Shown: positions 15,690-22,646 of the stretch, one piece after another
Position numbering within the stretch: the stretch's first letter is position 1
Layout: each line of letters begins with the position of its first letter
Assembly: GCA_905236865.1 (NCBI GenBank)
Contig: CAJOQX010000246.1
Location: 1 to 34,679, forward strand
Source: Candidatus Rifleibacteriota bacterium
GTDB taxonomy: Bacteria > Muiribacteriota > Ozemobacteria > Ozemobacterales > Ozemobacteraceae
Direction of reading: 5' to 3'
DNA: 34,679 nucleotides
Notes under the pieces: generated by a model
What the model saw: only the letters and a program-made list of their open reading frames with translations
Told to the model about the DNA's origin: nothing
The model's database searches: none
Translations under genes and position numbers: made by a program

Positions 15690-17461
15690 TGGACACAATT
15701 ACACAAAAAAAACAATCTCTGATTCCTATAGCCGTAATGGTAGGATTCACTTTTTTATTGCTTCTTTCTTTGTTATTCAAAGTTTATCGAGCTGACAGAG
15801 ACTTAGGTCATCTTCGCAGTCAGAAATATCAAGCTAGACTAGCAGCAGAATCAGGGATAAATTTTGCTATAACCAAAATGTGTGAAAGTATAAGAACTTC
15901 TGACAGACCAGTAAATCCAGAAGTTCTTACTCCAATGTTTTTTGAAGATAAAATTGAAATAGATAAGTGGATTACTTTCGGAATAAAAACCCATTCTTCT
16001 TTTAGGGTAAGTTCTATTAGAAAACTTTATCTTGATGATGATGAAAAAACTACTTTAATAGATGAAAGCCAACAGTATCAAATCATTGTCGAAGGCAAAA
16101 GCGGAAAACACATATATTCTACAGCCGCAATTGTTCAACTTTATGATTTGGCAAAAACCTTTGGTGTTTTCCAAAGTTTAGATGAATACTACTATGGTAA
16201 ACCTTTATTGCCATACATTGCCGCTTATGGTTCTTTTAATGAATTTTATAAAGCCAATTCTTCTTTCTTTGAATCTGGTCAGATAACAAATCAAGGAAAA
16301 ATATTAGATCCAAAACTATTAGTTAAAATGTACGAACCTAATGGTAAATCTCCATTTATCACGCCAGCTGAAAAACTTATAAAAGAAAATTACGGAATGT
16401 TCTTCAACAGAAGTGGAGTATCTCCATGCAATGGTCCGTTATATTGTAGTTTACCCATAATAGTTGACAATCATTCATTCAACGCCCCTGCTCAGACAGC
16501 TCTTTATTTTTACAGAAGACCAAATACAAGACCAGTATTAAAAGGTCTTAACACAGAACGAAATATGAATTCTAGTCCAAGAATTCAACATACTTCTGGA
16601 AATATTGAAGAACGAAACCTAACAAGATATTTTGTTGACCGTGATTCAATAAAATATTCTTCTTTTATTCCTTCTTGGAAACCAGATATTGACCATTTAA
16701 GGAAATTCTGTAAAAATCGTGGTATTTATATAGATTCTGAAGGGAAAGGTTTTCTAAATGGACAACCTATAGATATTGACTACCACCCAGGTATGGTTAC
16801 TCTTTATTCAGATAGCTATTTAACAGCAAATTCTGCTACATTAGAACAGGATGAGCTTAAAGATGAAAAATACATTGTATTAGCTAGCGATGTTAAATAC
16901 GGTGGTTATAACAACATTGACAGCGGTAATTTAAACGGCGCTAGAATTATTTTTTCAGAACGTTCTGTTTACATCAGAGGTGAAATAGGAACAGATTTAG
17001 TTATAGTTACACCAGGTCATATATTTATTACAGGACCAACAAATATAGATTCAAACCTAAATCTATTTTTGGTTGCAGCTCAAGGAACAGCCATTTCTAC
17101 AGTCGATTTGGAAGAAGTAATAAAAAACAAAAATCCTTCTTTTGCTTTTATCGATGCTGTTAGAATATGGAATATCAGAGCTATAATATACAAACCAGGA
17201 GCAGGAATATATTCTTCAGCTTCTCTAGCAAAATCTAATGATGGAAAAACAAGAATTAACTTCAGAGGTGTAATTGGTGGAAGAAGTCTTAAATTACACA
17301 TTACTGGTTCTTGCATCGGTGGAAATCTGCAAAGATGGCTAGATAACACAGAAACTAATTCTTTAGTTATAGACCATGACCCATCGTCTGCACAGCGTCT
17401 TGCCGTATCTCCTGTTACAGCTAATATATTAAGAATTAGGACAAGACCAGTAAAACTTTAA
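15689..17461 (+). CDS. Large PilX/GspK-like minor pseudopilin
   Basis: About 590 residues. After a short basic N-terminus (TQKKQS) comes one hydrophobic helix (LIPIAVMVGFTFLLLLSLLF), then the typical PilX/GspK signature QARLAAESGINFAITKM. A large extracytoplasmic region follows, with a late beta-solenoid-like part (ARIIFSERSVYIRGEI, TPGHIFITGPTNIDSN). No Gly/Glu prepilin cleavage motif is evident; GspK proteins also lack the +5 Glu. The size is about twice that of GspK. I choose ATG 15689, with GAGG eight bases upstream; GTG 15686 is an alternative. It ends the transglycosylase-pseudopilin run and is followed by a heptamer array. Confidence 0.65.
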   Translation: MDTITQKKQSLIPIAVMVGFTFLLLLSLLFKVYRADRDLGHLRSQKYQARLAAESGINFAITKMCESIRTSDRPVNPEVLTPMFFEDKIEIDKWITFGIKTHSSFRVSSIRKLYLDDDEKTTLIDESQQYQIIVEGKSGKHIYSTAAIVQLYDLAKTFGVFQSLDEYYYGKPLLPYIAAYGSFNEFYKANSSFFESGQITNQGKILDPKLLVKMYEPNGKSPFITPAEKLIKENYGMFFNRSGVSPCNGPLYCSLPIIVDNHSFNAPAQTALYFYRRPNTRPVLKGLNTERNMNSSPRIQHTSGNIEERNLTRYFVDRDSIKYSSFIPSWKPDIDHLRKFCKNRGIYIDSEGKGFLNGQPIDIDYHPGMVTLYSDSYLTANSATLEQDELKDEKYIVLASDVKYGGYNNIDSGNLNGARIIFSERSVYIRGEIGTDLVIVTPGHIFITGPTNIDSNLNLFLVAAQGTAISTVDLEEVIKNKNPSFAFIDAVRIWNIRAIIYKPGAGIYSSASLAKSNDGKTRINFRGVIGGRSLKLHITGSCIGGNLQRWLDNTETNSLVIDHDPSSAQRLAVSPVTANILRIRTRPVKL

Positions 17462-17483
17462 TGAAGCTAAAGCTTATTAGTAA

Positions 17484-17539
17484 GTGATAGGTGATAGGTG
17501 ATAGGTGATTGGTGATTGGTGTTAGGGGGTAGGTGATTG
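17484..17539 (+). repeat. GTGATWG heptamer x8 running into the yggS start
   Basis: Eight consecutive heptamers: three GTGATAG, two GTGATTG, GTGTTAG, GGGGTAG and a last GTGATTG. The array begins 22 bp after the previous stop and ends 2 bp before the ATG at 17542. Its last junction contains AGGTGAT, a good Shine-Dalgarno, so the repeat appears to provide the ribosome site. Confidence 0.95.
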
Positions 17540-17541
17540 GT

Positions 17542-18222
17542 ATGGCTTTAAAAGAAAATCTTGAAAAAATAACGAAACAAATTTCTAATAGCATAATAAA
17601 CTCTGGTCGAAAAGAGGGTTCTGTTAAATTATTAGCAGTATCAAAAACCGTTGACTGCAACAAAATACAAGAAATGTTCAATCTTGGTCAGAGAGATTTT
17701 GGTGAAAACAGGCCACAAGTTTTACGTGATAAAGCAAAAGAACTTTCCAATCTTCCCATAAACTGGCATTTTATAGGGCATTTACAAAATAACAAGATAA
17801 AATACGTATATCCAATAGCTACTCTTGTTCACTCAATCGATAGACGAGAATTATTAGATGAGTTTGTCGAATGGGCAAAAAAAACAGGTCGAAAATGTCC
17901 TGTATTGTTAGAAGTTCATATTTCTAGGGAAGAAGCCAAACAAGGCTTTGATGTTGATGAAATCCTAACAGTGATAAAAGACTATAGAAACAATGAATAT
18001 CTTGACATTAAGGGATTAATGGGAATGGCACCGCTAGAAGGTGATGAAGCTATTGTTAAATCATGTTTCAAAGAATTAAAAGATTTGTTTGACAAAAGCA
18101 AAGAACTAGAAGGTCCAGCTTACAAAGCCCAAGAATTATCTATGGGTATGTCTGGCGATTTTCCAATAGCAATAGCAGAAGGAGCTACTATTGTAAGAAT
18201 AGGAACAGCTTTATTTCACTAA
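17542..18222 (+). CDS. yggS: PLP homeostasis protein, YggS/YlmE/PROSC family
   Basis: This 226-residue single-domain TIM-barrel protein has the PLP-binding Lys in LLAVSKTVD (about residue 35), then the family hallmarks RDFGENRPQVL, INWHFIGHLQNNKIKY, HSIDRREL, IKGLMGMAP and LSMGMSGDFPIAIAEGATIVRIGTALF. YggS binds pyridoxal phosphate and buffers its level; no enzymatic activity is established. An in-frame GTG at 17533 exists, but it lies inside the heptamer array. ATG 17542, with AGGTGAT about five bases upstream, is the better start. The family length is 220-235. Confidence 0.95.
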   Translation: MALKENLEKITKQISNSIINSGRKEGSVKLLAVSKTVDCNKIQEMFNLGQRDFGENRPQVLRDKAKELSNLPINWHFIGHLQNNKIKYVYPIATLVHSIDRRELLDEFVEWAKKTGRKCPVLLEVHISREEAKQGFDVDEILTVIKDYRNNEYLDIKGLMGMAPLEGDEAIVKSCFKELKDLFDKSKELEGPAYKAQELSMGMSGDFPIAIAEGATIVRIGTALFH

Positions 18223-18235
18223 TCTGCTCTAGTAG

Positions 18236-18312
18236 GAGGCTGTCTAAAAACTAAGAAATTATTAAAAATTCAGTGTATGGAGTAATGTCCTCGCCCCCTT
18301 ACCGACAGCCTC
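18236..18312. mobile_element. 77-bp MITE-like element with GAGGCTGTC termini
   Basis: Exact 9-bp inverted repeats GAGGCTGTC (18236-18244) and GACAGCCTC (18304-18312) bound a 59-base non-coding interior. The left end reads GAGGCTGTCTAAAAA, which resembles the ends of IS1182-type elements as I remember them. No T-run follows the right arm, so a terminator is less likely, though a long-loop RNA hairpin remains possible. I see no clear target duplication. Confidence 0.45.
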
Positions 18313-18382
18313 TATTAAAATTATATCTAAAATTTTTAAATCTCACTTTCTAATAATTCTTTAATAATTTAGCAATTGCTGT

Positions 18383-18388
18383 TATACT
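18383..18388 (+). promoter_or_regulatory. Possible -10 element for the Cthe_2159-like lipoprotein gene
   Basis: TATACT at 18383-18388 is a 5/6 -10 match, 36 bases before the ATG. The -35 at 17 bases spacing (TTTAAT) is weak. The gene has a clear GAGGAAGG ribosome site. Confidence 0.35.
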
Positions 18389-18424
18389 TATGTGTACGCA
18401 ATTTTATTTGAGGAAGGTATATCT

Positions 18425-21400
18425 ATGAAAAATAGCCATATTTGGGGTTTGCTTACGATACTTGTAGCAACCACGCTATTTATTGGTTGTGGTTCTGCTT
18501 CAGATGATTTAACTGATTTTAGAAATTCAAATGATTCTAATGATCTTGTAACTTTTACAAATAAAGTAACAGCTAATAATTCTGCATCTGTTAGATTAGC
18601 TTCTAGAATAAGATTTGCTACAACTTTAACTGATTTATCTGGAATAACAGTATTTCTTGAACAAAACGGAGCACAACTTAATGGTGTTTTACCCGCCCTT
18701 ACAGACAATAGAGGTGTATATACACTTTTCAATGTTCCACAAGGTAATCATACAATAGTAGCTCAGAAATCTGATGGTGCTGGCGGATTTGTTTTCAGAG
18801 CACGACAAGAAAATGTCCCTATAGTTGTTCCTTCAGATAGTAATGAAAAAGTAGTTGATTATGTAGAATCAGCAAATGACCAATACGTTATGACTATGGA
18901 GCCATCGAATTATTCATTAGATATAGTTGTAACAGATAATGATGGTAATCCTTTAACAAATGGAAAAAATGGATTATCTGTATTCTTATGGGGAATAGAT
19001 TATGCTTTTAATAATCCAAATTCAAACACAATTTCCCTAAAAGATTTTCCTGAAACAATTGCAACTGCAACAATTTCTGCAACAGGTTTTAAAACCACTG
19101 TAATCCCTGTAGAATTTGGCGAAAATTATAATTCTGTAAAACAAATAAAACTTTTAAAAACTACTGAAAATATTAATCGTGCTCCAATAGTATCTATCAC
19201 TTATGATACAGATACTTCCACTATAGATAGAGATTTTAACGATATACTTACGATAAATCCTAACAGATACCTTTATTTAACAGCAACAGGTTATGATGCA
19301 GATGGAGATTCTATATCTTATGACTGGTCTGCTACAAGTGGTATTTTAAACAAAATAAGCAATAATAAAGCAACTTTTATTGCCACACAAACCTATAATC
19401 AAGTTATAATCACACTTACAGGCACAGATAGCAAAAACGCAATAGGTAAAGCAGAACTAAAACTTTCTGTTTCAGGCGGAACTATTCCTATCGCAACAGG
19501 AACTACACCAGTAGCCTCCGACACTCCAGATATTGCTTCTGGAACTGAAACTATCGGTTCTGACACTTCTGATATAGGTTCTGGAACTGAAACTATCGGT
19601 TCTGACACTTCTGATATAGGTTCTGGAACTGCTCCTATTGGCTCTGATACTTCTGATATAGGTTCTGGAACTACACCTATTGGCTCTGACACTTCTGACA
19701 TAGGTTCTGGAACTACACCTATTGGTTCGGACACTTCCGATATAGGTTCTGGAACTACACCTATCGGTTCGGACACTTCCGATATTGGTTCTGGAACTGC
19801 TCCTATCGGCTCTGACACTTCTGATATAGGTTCTGGAACTGCTCCTATTGGTTCTGACACTTCTGACATAGGTTCTGGAACTGCTCCTATCGGCTCTGAC
19901 ACTTCTGACATAGGTTCTGGAACTGAAACTATCAGTGGTAATGATTATTCATCTCTATTAGAAAATCCTGGAAATTGGTTTGATATTAGAGGAGCTTCAA
20001 TTAGTTTAAATGATGTATATGATATTTCATCTATTTTCTCTTCTTTAAGAACAGAAAATGCATATTTTGATGAATATAATGCAGAAACTGCAATTAATAT
20101 TGATTTAACAGAAAAGACAATATCTCCAGCAGAAGCAGAAGAATATGTTTCTTTTGATGAGGAAGATAATACATTAACAATCGAAGCTGCTGGAACTTAT
20201 GTCCTTTCAGGAACTCTAAATGGTCAAATAAGTATTCCTGAAGAATTAACTGATGGCGTTACTCTAGTTTTAAATGGTGCCACAATTATAAGTCAAACAA
20301 ACGCAGCAATATACAATGTAAATAAAGTAACACCACTTAAAGTATTGTTGATAAGCAAAACTACAAATACGTTGATGGATGCAACTTCTTACATTTATGA
20401 TGAAGGGTCTGAAAATGAACCTAACGCTTGTTTATTCTCTAACGGTGATTTAATAATAACAGGTAATGGAACTCTAAATGTCACTGCAAATTGTACTGCT
20501 GAAAATCAAGAATCTGATGGTATTTGCTGTAATGGTGACAATGGTATGATAATTACCGCTGGAAAAATAAATGTTTCTTCAGATGGTGCTTCTGCTATAA
20601 ACTGCCAATCATCATTAGTAATAGATACTTCATCACCGATAGTCTTGTCTTCTAAAGGCAATGGAATATTAACTCAAGGTGACATCTACTTTAAATCCTC
20701 AAATTTAACAATTACTTCTGATTGTGGAAATGCAATAATCTCTGAACAAGCAGTTTACTTTGACCAAGATGCAACAGTCGATGTTACTGCCAATGGTGAT
20801 GGTATACTAGCTAAAGAAAAACTTCTTGTAACAGGTGGTAATATTACTGTCGCTAATAATCCTAATACAAAATATGATATTGAATTAGAAAGTAGCAAAG
20901 GTTTGGTTTCCGATTCAATTCATATCTGTGGTGGAAAAATAAAGATTAGTAGCAATGACTGTGCAATTTATAGCGAAGGAAATATTGATATAAGCGGAAA
21001 TCCTGCACTAATAATTTCGCCTTCTAATCAAGTTTTAAATAACATAGATGAACTTGAAGATGGAAAAGGAATCTTAGGTAAAGGCGAAGTAACTATTGGT
21101 GCAAGTGGAACTCCTATAATACGAGTTATTTCTGCTGAAAATGCTATTCAAAGTGAGACAAATCTCACCATAGCAGGAGGCGATATAAAAGTTTGCTCGC
21201 TGGAAGATGGTTTGAATGTAGGAGGAGAAAAATCAAACTCCAAAGCCATAAATATTTCAGGTGGTGAAACTTATATTTATGCTAAAGGTAATGGTGTAAA
21301 TTCGATTGGAAATATTGGTATTACAGGTGGAACTTTGGTTATAAATCAAGATTCAAATAGTAATTCAACTTTTAATGCTGAAGGGTCTTTCTCATTCTCT

Positions 21401-21802
21401 GGAGAAACTCTAATTGCTGCTGGAAATAAAGGAATAGGCAGTGATAAAACAAATTCTGGTTCAGCTAATTTCCTGAAAATACACACTAATGGACTTCCAA
21501 AAGGTAAATTAATAAATATTCAAGAAGATAATGGAACTTCAATTATTACATTCGCCCCAACTCAAAATTCTGAAATTATTGAATTTGGTACTTCATTGCT
21601 AACAACTGGCAATACTTACAACATATATGTTGGAGGAAATTCAACATATACAAATATCAATAATGGAATTTTCTATGGAGGAGCATATTCAGCAGGAACT
21701 CTACTAGGTAGTGTAACTATTGATAATTCAACAAAAACTTATACTATAGAGCCAAAAACAAGTTCTAGTAGTTCTGGCACCACTCAAAAAAAATGGTTTT
21801 AG
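18425..21802 (+). CDS. Surface lipoprotein with Ig-like domain, 14-residue repeats and Cthe_2159-like carbohydrate-binding domain
   Basis: 1125 residues. The signal peptide ends in FIG-C22, so it should be lipidated. An N-terminal carboxypeptidase-regulatory-like region (about 50-250) and an Ig/PKD-like domain (about 255-355, with TGYDADGDSISYDWSA) come first. Nine perfect copies of a 14-residue Ser/Thr/Gly/Asp repeat (377-502) form a spacer. The second half (from about 544) has SGTLNGQISIPEELTDGVTLVLNG and repeated short beta-helix rungs, resembling the Cthe_2159 family (PF14262), whose founding member binds polygalacturonic acid. It probably binds polysaccharide at the cell surface. The ATG at 18425 follows GAGGAAGG; an upstream in-frame GTG lacks a signal peptide. 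It is a single gene ended by the hairpin at 21887. Confidence 0.8.
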   Translation: MKNSHIWGLLTILVATTLFIGCGSASDDLTDFRNSNDSNDLVTFTNKVTANNSASVRLASRIRFATTLTDLSGITVFLEQNGAQLNGVLPALTDNRGVYTLFNVPQGNHTIVAQKSDGAGGFVFRARQENVPIVVPSDSNEKVVDYVESANDQYVMTMEPSNYSLDIVVTDNDGNPLTNGKNGLSVFLWGIDYAFNNPNSNTISLKDFPETIATATISATGFKTTVIPVEFGENYNSVKQIKLLKTTENINRAPIVSITYDTDTSTIDRDFNDILTINPNRYLYLTATGYDADGDSISYDWSATSGILNKISNNKATFIATQTYNQVIITLTGTDSKNAIGKAELKLSVSGGTIPIATGTTPVASDTPDIASGTETIGSDTSDIGSGTETIGSDTSDIGSGTAPIGSDTSDIGSGTTPIGSDTSDIGSGTTPIGSDTSDIGSGTTPIGSDTSDIGSGTAPIGSDTSDIGSGTAPIGSDTSDIGSGTAPIGSDTSDIGSGTETISGNDYSSLLENPGNWFDIRGASISLNDVYDISSIFSSLRTENAYFDEYNAETAINIDLTEKTISPAEAEEYVSFDEEDNTLTIEAAGTYVLSGTLNGQISIPEELTDGVTLVLNGATIISQTNAAIYNVNKVTPLKVLLISKTTNTLMDATSYIYDEGSENEPNACLFSNGDLIITGNGTLNVTANCTAENQESDGICCNGDNGMIITAGKINVSSDGASAINCQSSLVIDTSSPIVLSSKGNGILTQGDIYFKSSNLTITSDCGNAIISEQAVYFDQDATVDVTANGDGILAKEKLLVTGGNITVANNPNTKYDIELESSKGLVSDSIHICGGKIKISSNDCAIYSEGNIDISGNPALIISPSNQVLNNIDELEDGKGILGKGEVTIGASGTPIIRVISAENAIQSETNLTIAGGDIKVCSLEDGLNVGGEKSNSKAINISGGETYIYAKGNGVNSIGNIGITGGTLVINQDSNSNSTFNAEGSFSFSGETLIAAGNKGIGSDKTNSGSANFLKIHTNGLPKGKLINIQEDNGTSIITFAPTQNSEIIEFGTSLLTTGNTYNIYVGGNSTYTNINNGIFYGGAYSAGTLLGSVTIDNSTKTYTIEPKTSSSSSGTTQKKWF
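19553..19930 (+). repeat. 42-bp tandem repeat x9 inside the lipoprotein gene
   Basis: Nine in-frame 42-bp units encode IGSDTSDIGSGT plus a variable pair (ET, AP or TP), preceded by one degenerate unit. Amino acids 1-12 are identical in all nine, while third codon positions vary (TCT/TCG, GAT/GAC, ATA/ATT). This points to selection on the peptide rather than very recent duplication of all copies. Confidence 0.97.
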
Positions 21803-21886
21803 AGCAATCAAAAAAATGTTAAAAAAAGAAAACAACTAAACAAAAGTAACACATAATATATACTCCTCAAATAACTCATAAATATT

Positions 21887-21917
21887 CCCTTAAGTAAAAT
21901 CACTTAAGGGATTTTTT
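21887..21917 (+). terminator. Rho-independent terminator between the lipoprotein gene and gmhB
   Basis: The stem CCCTTAAGT / ACTTAAGGG (21887-21895, 21902-21910) has a 6-base loop and is followed by A then six T. It is 85 bp after the lipoprotein stop. The convergent gmhB ends at 21922, so it may also help on the minus strand, where the T-run is weaker. Confidence 0.8.
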
Positions 21918-21921
21918 ATAG

Positions 21922-22458
21922 TTATTTTTTTAATAAAATCCAATCAACCGCTTCCGAAAGAGTTGGAAATGTTGGAATCTCTTCAAATTCTTTAAAAGGT
22001 TTCACTGCAATACAAACAGGAGAAACCCCTGAGCTTAAACCTATTTTTATATCAGACGTTCTATCACCAATTACAAAAGAATTTTCTTTATCTATATTAT
22101 AATCTTTCAATGCTTGCAAAATCATACCTGGTTTTGGTTTTCTACAACTACATTCTGTTACTCCATTATATGGAAAATCTGGATGATGTGGGCAATAATA
22201 TATTGCATCTAATCTTACTCCAAATTGTCCTAATAAATTATTCATCTTTTCATGAACAGCTTCTAGCTGTTTCTCTGTAAAGAGTCCTCTCGAAATTCCA
22301 GACTGATTTGTAACAAGAATTAATAAATAACCAGCGTTATGTAATTTTGCTAACGCCTCCCCTACCCCTTCAAATAAACAATAATCTTTTGGAGAAGAAA
22401 TATAACCAGGATCAGGATTCAAGGTCCCATCTCTATCTAGAAATATAGCTTTATTCAT
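21922..22458 (-). CDS. gmhB: D-glycero-beta-D-manno-heptose 1,7-bisphosphate 7-phosphatase
   Basis: This 178-residue HAD-superfamily (IIIA) phosphatase has motif I FLDRDGTLN (nucleophile and acid Asp), motif II LVTNQSGISRG, the GmhB zinc loop CPHHP...CSCRKPKPGM, and motif IV FVIGDRTSDIKIG. It removes the 7-phosphate in ADP-heptose synthesis for the LPS inner core, which suggests a diderm envelope. Some paralogues act on other sugar phosphates (histidinol-phosphate phosphatase-like). Length and zinc motif fit GmhB well. It is a lone minus-strand gene between two lipoprotein genes, with a sigma-28-like GCCGATGA about 48 bases before its ATG. Confidence 0.9.
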   Translation of the reverse strand: MNKAIFLDRDGTLNPDPGYISSPKDYCLFEGVGEALAKLHNAGYLLILVTNQSGISRGLFTEKQLEAVHEKMNNLLGQFGVRLDAIYYCPHHPDFPYNGVTECSCRKPKPGMILQALKDYNIDKENSFVIGDRTSDIKIGLSSGVSPVCIAVKPFKEFEEIPTFPTLSEAVDWILLKK

Positions 22459-22506
22459 AATTTCACTACCTTTTCTATCTATTTTTTATTATAGTTTTTA
22501 CAAAAA

Positions 22507-22531
22507 TCATCGGCTTTAATCAAAGCATTTA
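22507..22531 (-). promoter_or_regulatory. Sigma-28-like -10 element upstream of gmhB
   Basis: On the minus strand GCCGATGA (22514-22507) matches 7 of 8 bases of the sigma-28 -10. The nearest TAAA is 13 bases upstream instead of 15, so the full promoter is doubtful. Orientation and position fit gmhB. Confidence 0.35.
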
Positions 22532-22571
22532 TCATAAAACAAAAAAAATAAAAAAATATTTAATTGAACTA

Positions 22572-22601
22572 TTGACAATAGAAGTCAAATAAAGCGATAA
22601 T
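22572..22601 (+). promoter_or_regulatory. Sigma-70-type promoter for the 1682-residue lipoprotein gene
   Basis: TTGACA (22572-22577), 18 bases, then GATAAT (22596-22601): 6/6 and 5/6 matches. The -35 lies in an inverted repeat TTGAC-N7-GTCAA (22572-22588), nearly the same as the one before fliP. The ATG is 45 bases downstream. Confidence 0.65.
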
Positions 22602-22646
22602 ATCAGATAAAATTAATAATAAAAGTTGAATCCGTGGGGGCAAATC

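Noticed and set aside
19399-19911. 170-codon minus-strand open frame with perfect 14-residue repeats
   Set aside because: It is the antisense reading of the 42-bp tandem repeat inside the lipoprotein gene, with no ribosome site; repeats whose unit is a multiple of three stay open in several frames.
19553-19930. CRISPR-like periodic array
   Set aside because: Units are contiguous with no unique spacers and are in frame within a gene.
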